A stretch of DNA of 64,000 nt. It comes from Terana coerulea (Eukaryota; Basidiomycota; Agaricomycetes; Polyporales; Phanerochaetaceae). The notes under the pieces were generated by a model. The model was not told where the DNA came from, did not search any database, and saw nothing but the letters and a program-made list of their open reading frames with translations. Every line of letters starts with the position of its first letter. Positions within the stretch are counted from its first letter, which is position 1. The position numbers and the translations under genes were made by a program. The stretch is from NCBI GenBank assembly GCA_024811115.1, contig JAKOGH010000851.1, forward strand, positions 124,001-188,000. The letters are read 5' to 3'. Of this stretch, positions 34,125 to 45,650 are shown in pieces.

Positions 34125-34946
34125 ATGGCAACGTACTACAGGCCGCATACTGCACGCCCTCCCATCATCATTACACAGCATGCAGGGTACACTCAGTCTT
34201 CGCTGACAACCGCGGATACGCTGAACGAGGAGTCGACTTACATCTTTCCCGTTCCGTCGTCCGTCCCAGCGAGCCCCGGCAACTCCTCAGTCTTCTCAGC
34301 TCCCTCCGACCTTACAGAAACCTTCACGATTGGCTCTGGCCGGACGCGGCACAGCAGCATCAGCTCTCGATTCACAGATGCCAGCAGAAGTCGCGCCGGA
34401 TCCTTGAACGGGCTCGGCTCAGTGGAGGAAGACTCTATCTCTATTGCACCTCATAGTCCCGTCGGGGATGCCGGGTCTGATGCTGAGATAGAGATATGGG
34501 AGTGGACTACGGACGAGGGCGGAGATCCTCCAAATGCAGATGAGTCCTGGGCATTCGAAGTAGACGGGGAGGAATTGGGTGATTCCAGTCCACGCTGGGA
34601 AACTATTCAACGCTGGGCCGAGTCCCGAAGCCAGCGTGCGTGCAGCCCGCAGTCAATACAACACCGTCGTTCCCGTAACCAATCGAACATAAGCAGCCAC
34701 GTCGCACCATCCCGCGCTTCGCAGCACACGCCACACCCACGCCTGCATGTACCACTGTTGTCGCTGTTTACCTCATTCCTCTCGCTTGACCTGGACGATC
34801 CTGCGCTACGCCTCCTCACCCACTCTACATCTGACTCAGTCCTCTTTCCCGGCCAGAGTAACTTGTTAGGTGGCCAGGACTCGCAAATAGCACCATTCGA
34901 GTCGGAGTTCCCTGCCAGAAGACTCGGCGAAGCTGGAAGAACCTGA
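34125..34946 (+). CDS. Hypothetical Ser-rich protein, single exon
   Basis: An uninterrupted frame of 273 codons starts MATYYRPHTARPPIIITQHA after CACG. The first two thirds are rich in Ser, Thr, Pro and acidic residues (FSAPSDLTETFTIGSGRTRH, then SDAEIEIWEWTTDEGG), typical of a disordered protein. A hydrophobic segment (HVPLLSLFTSFLSLDLDDPA) lies in the C-terminal third. It has no recognisable domain. Intronless structure is unusual among the neighbours. A pyrimidine-rich leader precedes the ATG, as in many fungal promoters. Function unknown. Confidence 0.6.
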   Translation: MATYYRPHTARPPIIITQHAGYTQSSLTTADTLNEESTYIFPVPSSVPASPGNSSVFSAPSDLTETFTIGSGRTRHSSISSRFTDASRSRAGSLNGLGSVEEDSISIAPHSPVGDAGSDAEIEIWEWTTDEGGDPPNADESWAFEVDGEELGDSSPRWETIQRWAESRSQRACSPQSIQHRRSRNQSNISSHVAPSRASQHTPHPRLHVPLLSLFTSFLSLDLDDPALRLLTHSTSDSVLFPGQSNLLGGQDSQIAPFESEFPARRLGEAGRT

Positions 34947-35500
34947 TCATCATGGCCTGCTACGCCTTCTCACACGAAGCTCACCATCGCATTGGCATGC
35001 CGTGAAAGATGGAATGGCGGTAGTGGCGGAACCCACCGTGGCAGTACCGAACCCATTCGTTCTGCCCAGTCTAGACGCATTGTCAAACCTGTGTCGGCTC
35101 GTGGGGAGCGTGTGGGAAAAAGGAGGAAGAGCTTGGAGTGAACTAGGGGCGCATTCCAGCCCAGAGCTATCATGATTTGGTAACGCATCCATTTTATCGT
35201 TTTGCTATTTTGCTATTTTGCTGTCAATGCTCTGCTTTCAGTCTTCGCATATAATCCATTAGACAGATGTCATATATTATCGGCCCACCAGATACATATC
35301 TGCCAACTCTAGGACTCAATAATCCAACCGTAACACGACCTGTGCGCTATGGGAACGAAAGCTCGATACTTGTTGGTGGACATATGGTCCCCTGTCGCAC
35401 TGCATGGACAGAACACACAGTCGTGGTGATAGCGTACTTGTGATGACGTAAGACAGACGAGCTCGGGCGAATGCCCATACGGCCTTCTTGAACGCTCACC
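34947..35500. other. Intergenic region, no gene seen
   Basis: Contains an imperfect TTTTGCTATTTTGCTATTTT triplication near 35200-35222 and otherwise no distinctive feature. It should include the promoter of the next gene. Confidence 0.4.
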
Positions 35501-36423
35501 ATGTCCTATCATGGGATCGCACACTCAGTCTTCAATATTGTGCAAGGCTTCGCCGCCTTCAAGAGGGTAAACCGCGCCAAGCTTGCGGGATTCACTCATG
35601 ATATAACTTTGGTTGCTCTGGGTGTCCGGTAAGTCCGTGTCTTGAGATGAATTTTTCGGCCCATAACTCTGGCATACGAGCAGTACAGCATATTTGCACG
35701 ATAGATTCTCGTTCACCCATTCATCTCGGATTCTGCCATCGTGGCAGCGGCTCATTGAAGAGCTACGAAAGGTGCGTTATGCTGTGAGGTTTCACGCTTT
35801 ATCATTCTGCTCATCTGTCACGTATCCACCTTTACTAGGCGATTCCCGCCTTCGACAACGTTGCGGTCGTCAGCGATTCAAATGGCTGGGATTTCTTCTT
35901 TGTGAACCTGCCCATGCTTCTCGCTCGTATAGACAGTGGCGACCTGCCGGTATTTGTATCTCCGCATACACAAGCTATAGTACGTATGCCGAATCGTGTC
36001 TGGTATTCGTTTTATAACACCTCACCGGTGCTATCTTGTCGACGATAGCTGCCGGACACCCCAGCAAGGGCGAGACAGGCTTTAAAAGATCTTCAAGAAC
36101 GCCTTCAGCCGTCCCGCACAGTACGCGACAGCGGGCGTGAATCGCATCCGTTGTCAGTCACGACGCCGCAGATTTATGTGGAAGTCTCTGCGATTCTGCT
36201 CGAGTATCCTGTGGCATATGTTCCCGACTCCTCATTTCAGGGACCATTTCTAACCAATACCGCCCTTGAGGTCTTCATGTGCGCTTTGGATATGGATGAC
36301 CTGACGCAAAAACTGGTCCTCCTGCGCATCATGTGTTGCTACAATACACATGCCCGAGCGACCTCTCAAGCAGTCTGGACGATATCCGAGGTGAATTACA
36401 CATGCGATTCGCTCCGAGACTAG
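35501..36423 (+). CDS. Unrecognised cytosolic protein
   Basis: Exons join in phase: 35501 to a CG/GTAAGT donor near 35630 (MSYHGIAHSVFNIVQGFAAF), an exon ending ELRK/GTGCGT near 35770, one from AIPAFDNVAVVSDSNGWDFF to SPHTQAI, and a last long exon beginning LPDTPARARQALKDLQERL. The protein is about 225 residues with mixed alpha/beta composition, no signal peptide and no membrane helix. The 3' end (after EVFMC) may hold a further intron that I could not place; if so, the C-terminus is different. I do not recognise the family. Confidence 0.5.
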
Positions 36424-36557
36424 CGAAGGTGGGGATTACTCAAGAACTTAAAATATCATCTCGCATCGAGCGGCCGGATCGGGTGGCTCTATGATACTAC
36501 ATAATCATAGCATGGGTCATAGCAGGTATATAGCACAGAATCCTCTGAAGCATTCAT

Positions 36558-39050
36558 TTACTCAATATCAATGTTAGTGATTTTGATATCTTCGAATGGC
36601 TTGTCCGTCTTGTCTGCCTTCACATTTTCGATGGCATGGACGACCTCCAGACCAGACAGCACCCTTCCGAAGATGGTATGCTTCTTGTCAAGCCAAGGCG
36701 TGGCTGTCGTGGTGATGAAAAATTGAGAGCCGTTAGTCCCCGGTCCGGCATTGGCCATACTGAGGGTATACGGCCTGCATCACGGGTGAGTTATTCATCG
36801 CCGGCCGCCACATAACCCTCAACGTACCTATCATGTCTCAAGTCATCTGAGAACTCGTCCTCGAACTCTTCTCCCCAGATAGACATGCCTCCGGTGCCGT
36901 CGCCTAACGGGTCGCCCGTTTGGATCATGAACTTCGGGATGACACGGTGGAAGATAACGCCTTCGTAATATCCGCTGCGAGCATGACCAACGAAGTTCTC
37001 AACCGCTTTCGGGGCCTGCTGTGGGAAGAGACGCAGGTGCATATCACCGAGCGTCGTGTGGATGGTGGCCGCGTTCGCAACAGGCGATGGACCGGTTTTG
37101 ATGGTATGCGTCGAGGAAGCGACGTTTTGTTCTTCGCGGGTCGGTCGTTCGTTGAAGATGTCGCGGTCTCCAGACTTGTCATCTCTACATTTCCTGTTAG
37201 GGTTCGCTCGCAAACGGCGACAATACTACACTCACTCCGGTTGTGCACGAGTGAACATGTAGAACCTTTGTCGTTTATAGCCCGTGCAGGTGAGTGTGGG
37301 ATCTCGAACGGCCTTTTCAGCTAGAAGCGGGTTCGCGGATGCCGCCGCCGCCTAGGTAACGCAGACAAGTGAGATTTCGTTCAGACACTGGAGGGAGCTG
37401 GGCACGTACCGCGGTCGTGCGGCCCCTTTTCGCTGGGGCGCCTTGGTACAGCGTGAGCTGCATCCAGCGAACCGTCTCATCCTGGCCTAGCAGCCGAGCG
37501 ACACGATTCGTGACCGTGTTGACCACTGTGGACACTTGTGAGCACAATATCTCATACGGTTAGCAAACGACTTGCCTTTGATGCCTATAAGCGTAGGATA
37601 GAGAACGAAGGCTCCGCTTTCATCCCATATCGCATTGATCCACATGCCCGGTATCCGGCCGTCGGGCCCTGGAAGTTCTAGCTCGCGTTCTGCGGCAAGT
37701 CGACGACCGAACTCCATGTCTTCCACCTTATACACGGCAGTACCGGCTTGTTGCATGTCCTGAATAGCGGAAAGCGACTCGTCATATCGTCTTGTCATCT
37801 TGCCGGATAGGAAAGAGAATATGCGAATCTGACGATCGGGAAGAGAGAAGGTCACGAACGACGATGAGTCTGGTGAAAGGGTGATACATGTTGGAGTCGA
37901 CTTGGCCTAGAGGCAAAAACATAAACACGATTTCTTGACTTTGAAAGCGAGAAAGCAACCTTCTTGAACTCGTACAAGTCTGTAGTGCTCTTGAAAGACC
38001 ATAAGCCCTGTACGTTTTTGGGAGGCTCGAAAGGTTCAGTTGGTCTCCAGTACTCAATCATGCCTGATTCGTCGGCCGAAATGACACAGTCGTATCTATC
38101 ACTGTACTGCATATATGCTACCCGTCAGACCATAAGTATATAGAAATGGCTCAATGCAGCCTTACCGTCATAATGTGTACAGGCGAGCGATGCAACTTGT
38201 CAATGGTTTCCAGTGGCTGGCCATCCCCACGGCCGTCGTAGAGTCTGATCACACCGGTGTTCTGTTCTGACCTGTAGAATGATTAATATGCCTAAGCATG
38301 AATGTGGCGAGCATACTTACACAGCAAGGAGACCCTGAGCTTGCCCTCTTCTGTGTACCCAACAGCACGCATGTGGTACATAGCTCAATTTGAGCATGTT
38401 AATCATGTCTACCGGGACCATGAGTATCGCTAGCCCTATGGCATAGCTGTACACACTCACCGAAGTTACCAACGTCGAACACTTTCGCGCTTCCATCTTC
38501 TGCTACACTGGCAAACAGCTGTCCATCGGCACTGGCAGACACTGCGACTACCGGCGCGAGATGCGCACGGTAGTGTTTGACGAACTCAATCCCTTGTTCT
38601 TGTTTCTTCCAGAACTTAAGGTGTCCGTCGATGGACGTCGTGATCAAGAACTCGGTTCTGGTTCCTCGCGGTTACCTTCTGGTATGAGGACTGAGGACAG
38701 GGTGTGCTCACTTGGTCATGACCACGAAGTTGATGACATCTCGATGCATGAAACTCTTGTAGTACCGCTCCGCACTTGGCAAGTGGTCGAGGTAGAGCTT
38801 CTCGTGTGGCAGCACTACAGAGAACGCGTGAATACACAATCCGTGGCTAACAGTGGACGAATGTACCTTTGCGTTTCTTTTTTACAGTACCGTTTTCCGC
38901 ACCAGCTGGCATGGGCATAGGACCCACGTCGTCATCAGAGTCCTCGTCCTCCGCCTTCACGTCCTCCATGGGCTGCGTCTCGCTCTCGGCATCCTGGCTA
39001 TTCCGCGCGCGTTTGCCCAGTACAGAGTCGTCAGCTTCAATATCAGACAT
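36558..39050 (-). CDS. PPWD1: WD40-repeat cyclophilin (PPWD1-like prolyl isomerase)
   Basis: Prolyl cis-trans isomerase with an N-terminal WD40 propeller; homologues associate with the spliceosome. It starts [17 protein letters not shown] at 39050. An acidic, Lys-tailed leader ([18 protein letters not shown]) precedes repeats recognisable from [65 protein letters not shown] and [20 protein letters not shown]. The C-terminal cyclophilin domain reads [41 protein letters not shown] and [16 protein letters not shown]. The catalytic Arg of FHRVIP and the substrate-pocket residues ([19 protein letters not shown]) are kept. At least eight introns; all joins checked keep phase. It shares a 187-base divergent promoter with the bL35m gene. 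Confidence 0.92.
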
Positions 39051-39237
39051 GGGCCAGACTCAAGTCCGAGGGCAAGAATGGGCGACTGGGTCTGTGAGGG
39101 GGGAGAGTGTGGTGACGTGAAGCGTCCCTCCGCTTCGCGCTGTTCAAGTCGGAGGTTTGAGGTCAAGAGAAGGATGGGCGCCAACGCCCATTCTGCACTT
39201 GCCCTCGGACTCGGAGGACCAGGAGAACACCTTGACC
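39051..39237. promoter_or_regulatory. Short divergent promoter of PPWD1 and MRPL35 genes
   Basis: Only 187 bases separate the two initiation codons, which point away from each other, so both promoters and 5' leaders must overlap here. No TATA box was seen; the segment is pyrimidine-biased on the PPWD1 side. Confidence 0.55.
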
Positions 39238-39573
39238 ATGTTCTCCCTTGCGACGCGGTTGGTAGCCTCAGCGCGGTCATTCTCGACTTCATCTATCACC
39301 CAGTACCCTAAGCTCAAGTCTCATTCCGGAACGAAGAAGCGTTGGAGGTCGCTGGCGTCGGGGGTCTTCAAGCGGGTGCGTGGCATGGTTCAGTCGAGTC
39401 AGTCGGAATAACCTAACCAGAGCTGGATTGGCAAACTATAGGCACGTCCCTTCCACGCACACTTGAATGTTAACAAGTCACCGGCACAAAAAAACCGGCT
39501 CGGTAACACTGCGTACTCGCATGGCACCCAAACGCCGAAGTTGAAGAAACTCTTACCGTATGGTTCGCCTTGA
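39238..39573 (+). CDS. MRPL35: Mitochondrial ribosomal protein bL35m
   Basis: Large-subunit protein of the mitochondrial ribosome, homologous to bacterial L35. Two exons (39238-39375 and 39442-39573) give 89 residues with no frame break. The N-terminus MFSLATRLVASARSFSTSSI is a mitochondrial presequence (Arg/Ser-rich, no acid). The L35 core LKSHSGTKKRWRSLASGVFK matches the bacterial MKTHSGxKKRF motif. The second exon supplies AHLNVNKSPAQKNRL, equivalent to the bacterial HxxxxKSxKxKRxLR region, and KLKKLLPYGSP. The gene is easy to miss because neither exon alone is long. The intron has a GTGCGT donor after KR and a CTATAG acceptor. Confidence 0.88.
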
Positions 39574-39800
39574 CGCAGGTCATATATCCTCCACCATGCC
39601 TGTCTGTTCACGGTCTTCTTTACCGTACTCTTTCATGTGTGTATGCTCTATACGTCATTTCTTGGGTCTACCGATAACTGACTTCTGGATATGGCAGATG
39701 CACAACCGCATATAATTCCTCGTGTCAATGCTAGAGTTTTATAGACTGTCATGAGGATATCTATGCCACTCTCTCCACATCCCCGTCCAGTGCGTTGCTC

Positions 39801-40877
39801 TTACTTCGACCTTCTTTCACTGAAGCCTTGGCATCCGTCGAGAAGGTTTGGATACTGTCCCGTTGCTTCCGCGCCGGTGTCCTTGGTCACCTTCACGAAC
39901 TCAAGCGTTAGATCGTACTCCAATAGTTCTCACTTAAGGCTACTCACCAGACTGTCTAGATGGGCATGGCTATTGAAATCCGTCACCTGAACCCGCAACT
40001 CAGATGCCTCGTTATTCATGGAGTCGTGCTATGGAAGCGTTAGCCATGTTCTACAGGGTGCGCTCTACACATACCGCCAGGTTCACAACTACCCGTGTCC
40101 ACCCGGTGTTGTGCATCGGTTTGAAGGTCGTTCTGGTTTCTTTGCTCGACGGGTCTCTCTTCAACAAGGCAGGGATCATGTCAGCGATGAACAATCCATG
40201 GCTTGCAACGGCTATATGCGCTCGTTTCGGCCCTTCCCGCAAGAACTTCAGCACATGCGGAAGTATCGCTTCCCGCACCGCCTCCTCCGCTCTCAATGCC
40301 AAGTCGTCCAACGACTCGCCGCCAGGAAATTTCTGCCAGCGCTCGTGGTGGACCGGGTACAGGCCTTGTGCGTAGTGCCCCTCGAGAGAAAGGCCCGGCT
40401 TCGGCTCCGTGAGCCACGGATGCCCTTCGGCGACCCCGCGTGTCTGTTCGCGAAGCAGTTTTGAGGTGTGTATTTGAGGCTTAGGCTCAGCTTGGGCGGC
40501 GAGAACTGATTCTGCAGTGGTATAGGCTCGCTTGAGATCAGAGGCAATGATCACGTCGAAGTGAGTCTTTGACAGTGAGGCACCTAGTGCTTTGGCTTGC
40601 TGGTAGAAAGGTAAGAATACGTTGTAGGTACTGAATGCATAACTCACGGCGAGCCCTATGTTGGATGTTAGTCCATCGCCATCCCTGGAAACCTCAGAAA
40701 CTCAGAACATACCGTAGTCGGATAGCTCTGCATCCCTCCACCCGGCCCATATAGGCAGCTGCGATGAATTTCAATCTATGTAGAGCGCGGGAGGGATGCT
40801 CTCAAAAAGCTCACAAGATTGTCTGCAGACTCTCCATGGCGGATAAACGTGACAGTGACGCCTGCAGGGGCTCCCAT
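39801..40877 (-). CDS. Histidine-phosphatase (phosphoglycerate-mutase-like) paralogue 1
   Basis: Member of the histidine phosphatase superfamily, probably a cytosolic phosphatase acting on a small phosphorylated substrate. ATG-40877 begins MGAPAGVTVTFIRHGESADN with the catalytic RHG; LPIWAGWRDAELSDYG follows in exon 2. Then come the core SLSKTHFDVIIASDLKRAYT, the acid-loop region LREQTRGVAEGHPW, FPGGESLDDLALRAEEAV, and the second catalytic His in AVASHGLFIADMIP. After NTGWTRVVVNLA two small exons carry VTDFNSHAHLDSL and the C-terminus CQGFSERRSK. The R, H, E, H catalytic set (RHGES, GES, SHG) is complete. Introns fall at the same places as in the two paralogues. This layout (WAGW, GHPW, SHG) resembles fungal TFC7/YOR110-like and PGM-like phosphatases. 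The true substrate cannot be told. Confidence 0.82.
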
Positions 40878-41168
40878 GATACAGTTTTCTTGTATCATGA
40901 GCCAGCTGAGGTATGACCTATATACGACTGGAGGCCCGACTGTCCCCGCTGTCATCCCGCTGTACTTCCGCTACGCCGAGTGAGCACCTGTTCTACGAGG
41001 CTGGAAAAGGAGGTTCCGCCATTCTAAGCTCAAGGCTCTTGGCGCGCTATGTAGGCATGGTATTCTATTCCTAGATCTACCTCCATTCATCCGATTCAAC
41101 AGTCGCACCGGCAATCTACACCGGTATGAACGCCATCGAGCAATGTCAAAGAAAGCCCCGCCATTCAG

Positions 41169-42402
41169 CTATAGCTTCGAATCCGAATCCCTGATCTCAA
41201 CGTTCGCCTCGTCTTGAGCGTTGCTCTCACTCCTCCCTTCCTCTGTGGTGGCCCCTCCGCCGAAGAAGGCGCGAATGTCCCGCTGTTTGGGGTCGTACGC
41301 GGAGCTACCAATCCCGTCCATCTGGCGCTTCTATGCGGCAAGTTTTCAGTTTATGCGTCCTTACGGAGAGCTATCATACCACTAACCACTTTGTCTAAAT
41401 GTTCAGATCGGTTGAAGTCAGTAACTCTGACCTTCAAAGGCGGCAGGTTGTTGTCTGTGATGTCCATGGGCTTTCCTTCCTCCAAGCCCTAGTTAAAGAC
41501 CTGTTAGTTATATGAAAAATGAGCAACTTTCCACCTACCTTTACGTTGACCGTGATCCGCGTCCAAGCGGTATTATGCAGACCCCTCCACCTATGTCCGG
41601 GGTGCTCTTCACTCTCATCCTTCATGACAAGCACAGGTATCAACTCGCTGATGCAGATCCCATGGCTCACGATTGCAATATGAACGTTTTTCTTGCCCTG
41701 TCTCGCTGCATCCCATACGTGGGGCATAACCATCTCATTGATGGCCTGCTCTGCGCGTTTAACGACGTCCTCGAGGCTCTCGCCTCCCGGGAACCTCTGC
41801 CAACGTTCGTGTAGAATGGGATATAGCCCCTGGGCGAAATGCTCTTCCATAGATAACCCGGGTTTGGCGTCCATAAGCCACGGGTGCCCTTCCGCGACGC
41901 CCCAGTGCTGCTCGCGAAGAAGGAGCGACGTCGTCAGTGGGGGTTTGGACTCGGGTTGGGCGTCACGGATGGCTTGAGCAGTCGAGTGCGCTCTGAGCAA
42001 TGGCGAAGTGTAAATTGCTGTAAAGTGAACTGTGGAGAGGGACTCCCCGGCTGCCCGAGCTTGCTACACTCATGTTGAGCAAAGCCGTAAAGACATGGAC
42101 GCGACTATCGTACTTACATTCATGCCTGCAAAATCCCTCGGTCAGCATCCATCGCGCTGGACATAGCACAGCCAGCGACTGGCTTACCGTGATTGGACAG
42201 GGGCGCATCTTTCCACCCTGCCCATACGCTTCGCTATGTGACTTGGATTTAGCAGCACATTCAGTAGTGAATCTGGTGATAGCAGTCATTTACCAAGTTA
42301 TCCAGAGATTCGCCATGCCTCACCTGGGTTTTCGTCAACAGTACTCCAAAATTAGTCTTTTGACATGCTCACGAAAGTTACAGACAACGTTGGTGCAGTC
42401 AT
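41169..42402 (-). CDS. Histidine-phosphatase paralogue 2
   Basis: Same family as paralogue 1. The first exon is only 30 bases (MTAPTLSVTF) and splices to VRHGESLDNL, then RSVWAGWKDAPLSNHG and GMN, a 9-base stretch after the exon 3 acceptor. Next come QARAAGESLSTVHFTAIYTS, SLLLREQHWGVAEGHPWLMD, RFPGGESLEDVVKRAEQAI and the second His in AIVSHGICISELIP. The C-terminal exons are GLEEGKPMDITDNNLPP, DFNRSEHLDKV and a final one ending DEANVEIRDSDSKL. No frame break was seen. The long C-terminal tail with FFGGGATTEEGR is not shared by the other copies. The GMN micro-exon-like piece follows from splice phase and should be checked against RNA. Confidence 0.82.
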
Positions 42403-43240
42403 GATCGTCGTACGCAAACGAGTCAGCGTATATAGTAAGTACACGCGAGCGGACTCGGACCCGTCAGCCCATGCCGATGTGCCGGTCCCGTCGTGGCGCC
42501 CACAGCACATCCGTTTCGGGGACCATCCACCTGGCAATGTCACTCTCAGAGTCAGAGGCATATCCAACACACGCACTTGACCACATCGCACGGCGGCGCA
42601 TATCCTGTTCAAAGTGCGCAAAAAGTCTGCTCCAGAATGTGAAGATGCGATACAGCAAGTTTGTCGGCGAGGGCCTCAGTTCCGGGCGCTTGAATTGCGC
42701 TCGTGACAACCAAGTCACTCGTCGCATTCTGTCACCGGCACGTCACAGACATTTTAAATAGCTCAGGCAGCGGCTCAGCAGTGAAATAAAATTTTCATAG
42801 CATTGGGTAGTCTTGGGGAGTGTATATGCTTCACATATTGTGCCTTGTGCATAGAAATGTTCAAGGTTAAAGCCCATAGGGTAACCTTAGCATTTCGACC
42901 TGTGCGGCGCCCACGAAAGGCCCAATAAGGCAATAAAGTGATAAGGGACGCCCGCCTCGCCCGCCGTTCCCAAAAGTAGAAGTGAGCATGAGAGAAACTT
43001 TGATAAGATAAGAATATCAAAGGGCAACTGGGCCGCTACAGCTGTAGTTACATATCACTTACACTCAAATATTGCTGTGTTTGTCTCCAACTCTGGGAAC
43101 TTGCTGGATCAAGGTAAATAATCTTACTCCTCCAGTGCTGTCTGAATTTTTGTGCATTTCGAACAGGATATTATGAATCCTATGTAGTATAGCACATTCA
43201 TATTACTTACTAGGGAACAAAGCGAGCGTACTAATGTAAT

Positions 43241-43348
43241 AGGGGATTTTCGCACCAGGATATATCCCGCCCGAAAAGGCAGCTCTTGCGAGAGGTACCG
43301 AAGTAGCTTCTATATGTGGCAGGATATCTCCCGGTGCGAAAATCCCCT
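43241..43348. mobile_element. MITE-like element 1
   Basis: A 108-base element with perfect 16-base terminal inverted repeats, AGGGGATTTTCGCACC (43241-43256) and its complement (43333-43348), followed by an imperfectly inverted GGATATATCCC block. A 3-base direct repeat AAT flanks it. It encodes nothing. Termini resemble those of the element at 43998-44210, so both belong to one family. Its right end overlaps by two bases the target duplication of the next element. Confidence 0.65.
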
Positions 43349-43355
43349 AATGACT

Positions 43356-44444
43356 CAGACTCCTACCCGTCGTGCATGGACGGAGAGGGAGAGAGAAAGG
43401 GAGGAGGAGGAGAAGGCGCTTGATGGGTCAGATCTGACCGCCCGATATTCCAAAGGCTCCCTACCGTCCATACACGACTGGCAGAAAACAAATGTAAACA
43501 ACTTATATAAGCGTGATGGGAGATACCGAAAAACGATGCCGTGCTTGAATTTCTGGAAACTCCCATCATTGCCATCAACGCGACTGCCTGCGTGTGCGCC
43601 GTGTGGTCACTTGTCTGGCCAACTTTGGACCTGCCTCAGCCTCGCGAGACACATCCTCCTGCCAACTGCTTCACAGGGATACTTGCCGAATCGAAAATGT
43701 ACGCCAGAGCATAGTTTGCTGGCAGAAAGAGCAGCTGCGGAGTCAAAGCACTAATCAAGGCAGAGAAGTGCGCCAGGAGTGTAACACCTAGATGTGGGCG
43801 ACTCGTCGGAGCTATTTACACAGCGCTTTGACTCTTCGCATATGCACTTTTACTTGGTATTGTGCCAATTATCGAGGGAAACATCGCGCATTCCAAGAGG
43901 GAAGTGTCTATGGCTCAAATTATTCGTACGGTCAAGCTCACCAGCAAACTAGACATGTGTTGTGTCGAGCCATCGGGACTCGGACGCAGGAGGTACTAGG
44001 GCATTTTGGCAGCCGGGATATATCCATGCCCATATCAGGAAGGCTGCCTAAAAGAGACGCTATCACGGCGGAACCCGAGGCAGACTCCCTGGGCGCCCTG
44101 CCTCACCCCACAGACCAATAGGAGCGCACCCTCAGATGCTGCGGTGATGGCAACCTCTTTAGGAAGCCTTCCTAAAAGGGCATGGATATATCCCGGTGCC
44201 AAAATGCCCTACTGAGTCGCGTTGATGGCAGTGATGGGAGTTTCCAGAAATTCAAGCACGGCATCGTTTTTCGGCATCTCCCATCACGCTTATATAAGTT
44301 ATTTACATTTGTTTTCTGCCAGTCGTGTATGGACGGTAGGGAGCCTTTGGAATATCGGGCGGTCAGATCTGACCCACCAAGCGCCTCCTCCTCCTCCTCC
44401 CTTTCTCTCTCCCTCTCCGTCCATACACGACGGGTAGGAGTCTG
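43356..44444. mobile_element. Long-TIR (Mutator-like) non-autonomous element
   Basis: A 1,089-base element with about 230-base inverted repeats: 43356-43585 and 44215-44444, starting CAGACTCCTACCCGTCG and differing by only a few bases and short indels. It is flanked by a perfect 9-base direct repeat CTAATGACT (43347-43355 and 44445-44453). Long TIRs with a 9-base target duplication are the hallmark of Mutator-like elements. No transposase is visible inside, so it would be non-autonomous. The interior (43586-44214) holds a nested smaller element. Arms contain a polypurine/pyrimidine stretch and a TATATAAG sequence. Confidence 0.75.
43998..44210. mobile_element. MITE-like element 2, nested in the long-TIR element
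   Basis: A 213-base element with inverted termini of about 33 bases: AGGGCATTTTGGCA, then CCGGGATATATCC, at both ends (43998-44030 and 44178-44210). A 3-base direct repeat ACT flanks it. A second internal inverted block (GGAAGGCTGCCTAAAAG against AGGAAGCCTTCCTAAAAG) extends the hairpin. No coding capacity. Related in its ends to the element at 43241-43348. It sits four bases inside the right arm of the long-TIR element, so it arrived later or was carried along. Confidence 0.65.
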
Positions 44445-44775
44445 CTAATGACTGGTCAGTGACCTTGAGAAGCCGTTGTGACGACAATAGATCACAGTGA
44501 CAGCCGCCGTGACGCTCGTCACCCTTGTTCGCGAACGTGCTCCGAACGTGTTCGCCGAACAAACCTCCCAGCCGTCCGGACGTTCTCTAACGCGCACCTC
44601 AATCTAACCTCTTCCAACCGGCTCCCGTCTGGCGTCTGCTCGACCACGCATCGCCTGGTTCGCTCACGCTGGTTCCTTATTCCATCTCATCTCACCGGGT
44701 CACTCCCCCTCACACTCCCTCCCTCCAAGTTGATCCAAGCGCCCGTGTGCGACCTCGTGTGCTTACGTTAGACCT

Positions 44776-45650
44776 TACGGTTGCCGAGCAGGGTCAGGCT
44801 TATTGCACGAGTTCGAGTCCGAAGATCAAGCGCTTGATGCGAGTTTGATGGCGCATCACGCCGCCTCCGAAAACTGGAATCAGTGAATTTGGCCGTTCTG
44901 CGTGTGTCAGTGTACATTATCGCCTTCATAGAGCTGGAAATGATATCTTCTGAGAGGCTAGGAGGCATATAAGGTGCTGGGGGCACGAAACATGAGACCG
45001 GCGCTTGGGCGCTTACTTCTCGGACTTGTCTGAGTGAGCCGCTACGCCTCCTGATGTGGTAATTTCTTGATGAATACCAAAGCAAGGCGAACTGCCAGCA
45101 GGGTGTGGGTGCTCAACACAGTCAGTCTGCTATCTTGCTTCTCACTCAATTGATTCATTTATTTCACAATAATAAAGATGTGATAAAAAAGAAAAGCGCT
45201 TTAACCACCCGGCGCTAAGTGCTATAGCACACGCATCTATTTTCTTCGTATAGTCAGCGATAGCAAGATGTACTCATAGCCATGCATCAGCCAAGTTAAT
45301 GGACTTCAGCACTATTCTTGTCATAGCTTGTGCTTCCCAGTTGACCTGGTGCTCATCAAGAAATTACCACATCAGGAGGCGTAGCGGCTCACTCAGACAA
45401 GTCCGAGAAGTAAGCGCCCAAGCGCCGGTCTCATGTTTCGTGCCCCCAGCACCTTATATGCCTCCTAGCCTCTCAGAAGATATCATTTCCAGCTCTATGA
45501 AGGCGATAATGTACACTGACACACGCAGAACGGCCAAATTCACTGATTCCAGTTTTCGGAGGCGGCGTGATGCGCCATCAAACTCGCATCAAGCGCTTGA
45601 TCTTCGGACTCGAACTCGTGCAATAAGCCTGACCCTGCTCGGCAACCGTA
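44776..45650. mobile_element. Inverted-repeat element with 298-base near-identical arms
   Basis: Arms at 44776-45073 and 45353-45650 are, as far as I can follow by eye, identical inverted copies of 298 bases. The interior is 279 bases and A/T-rich in places (AAAAAAGAAAAG near 45185). A 5-base direct repeat GACCT flanks it (44771-44775 and 45651-45655). It encodes no recognisable protein; the open frames along the arms are symmetrical shadows of the repeat. Identity of the arms suggests recent insertion or gene conversion; an assembly inversion artefact is the alternative. Confidence 0.65.
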
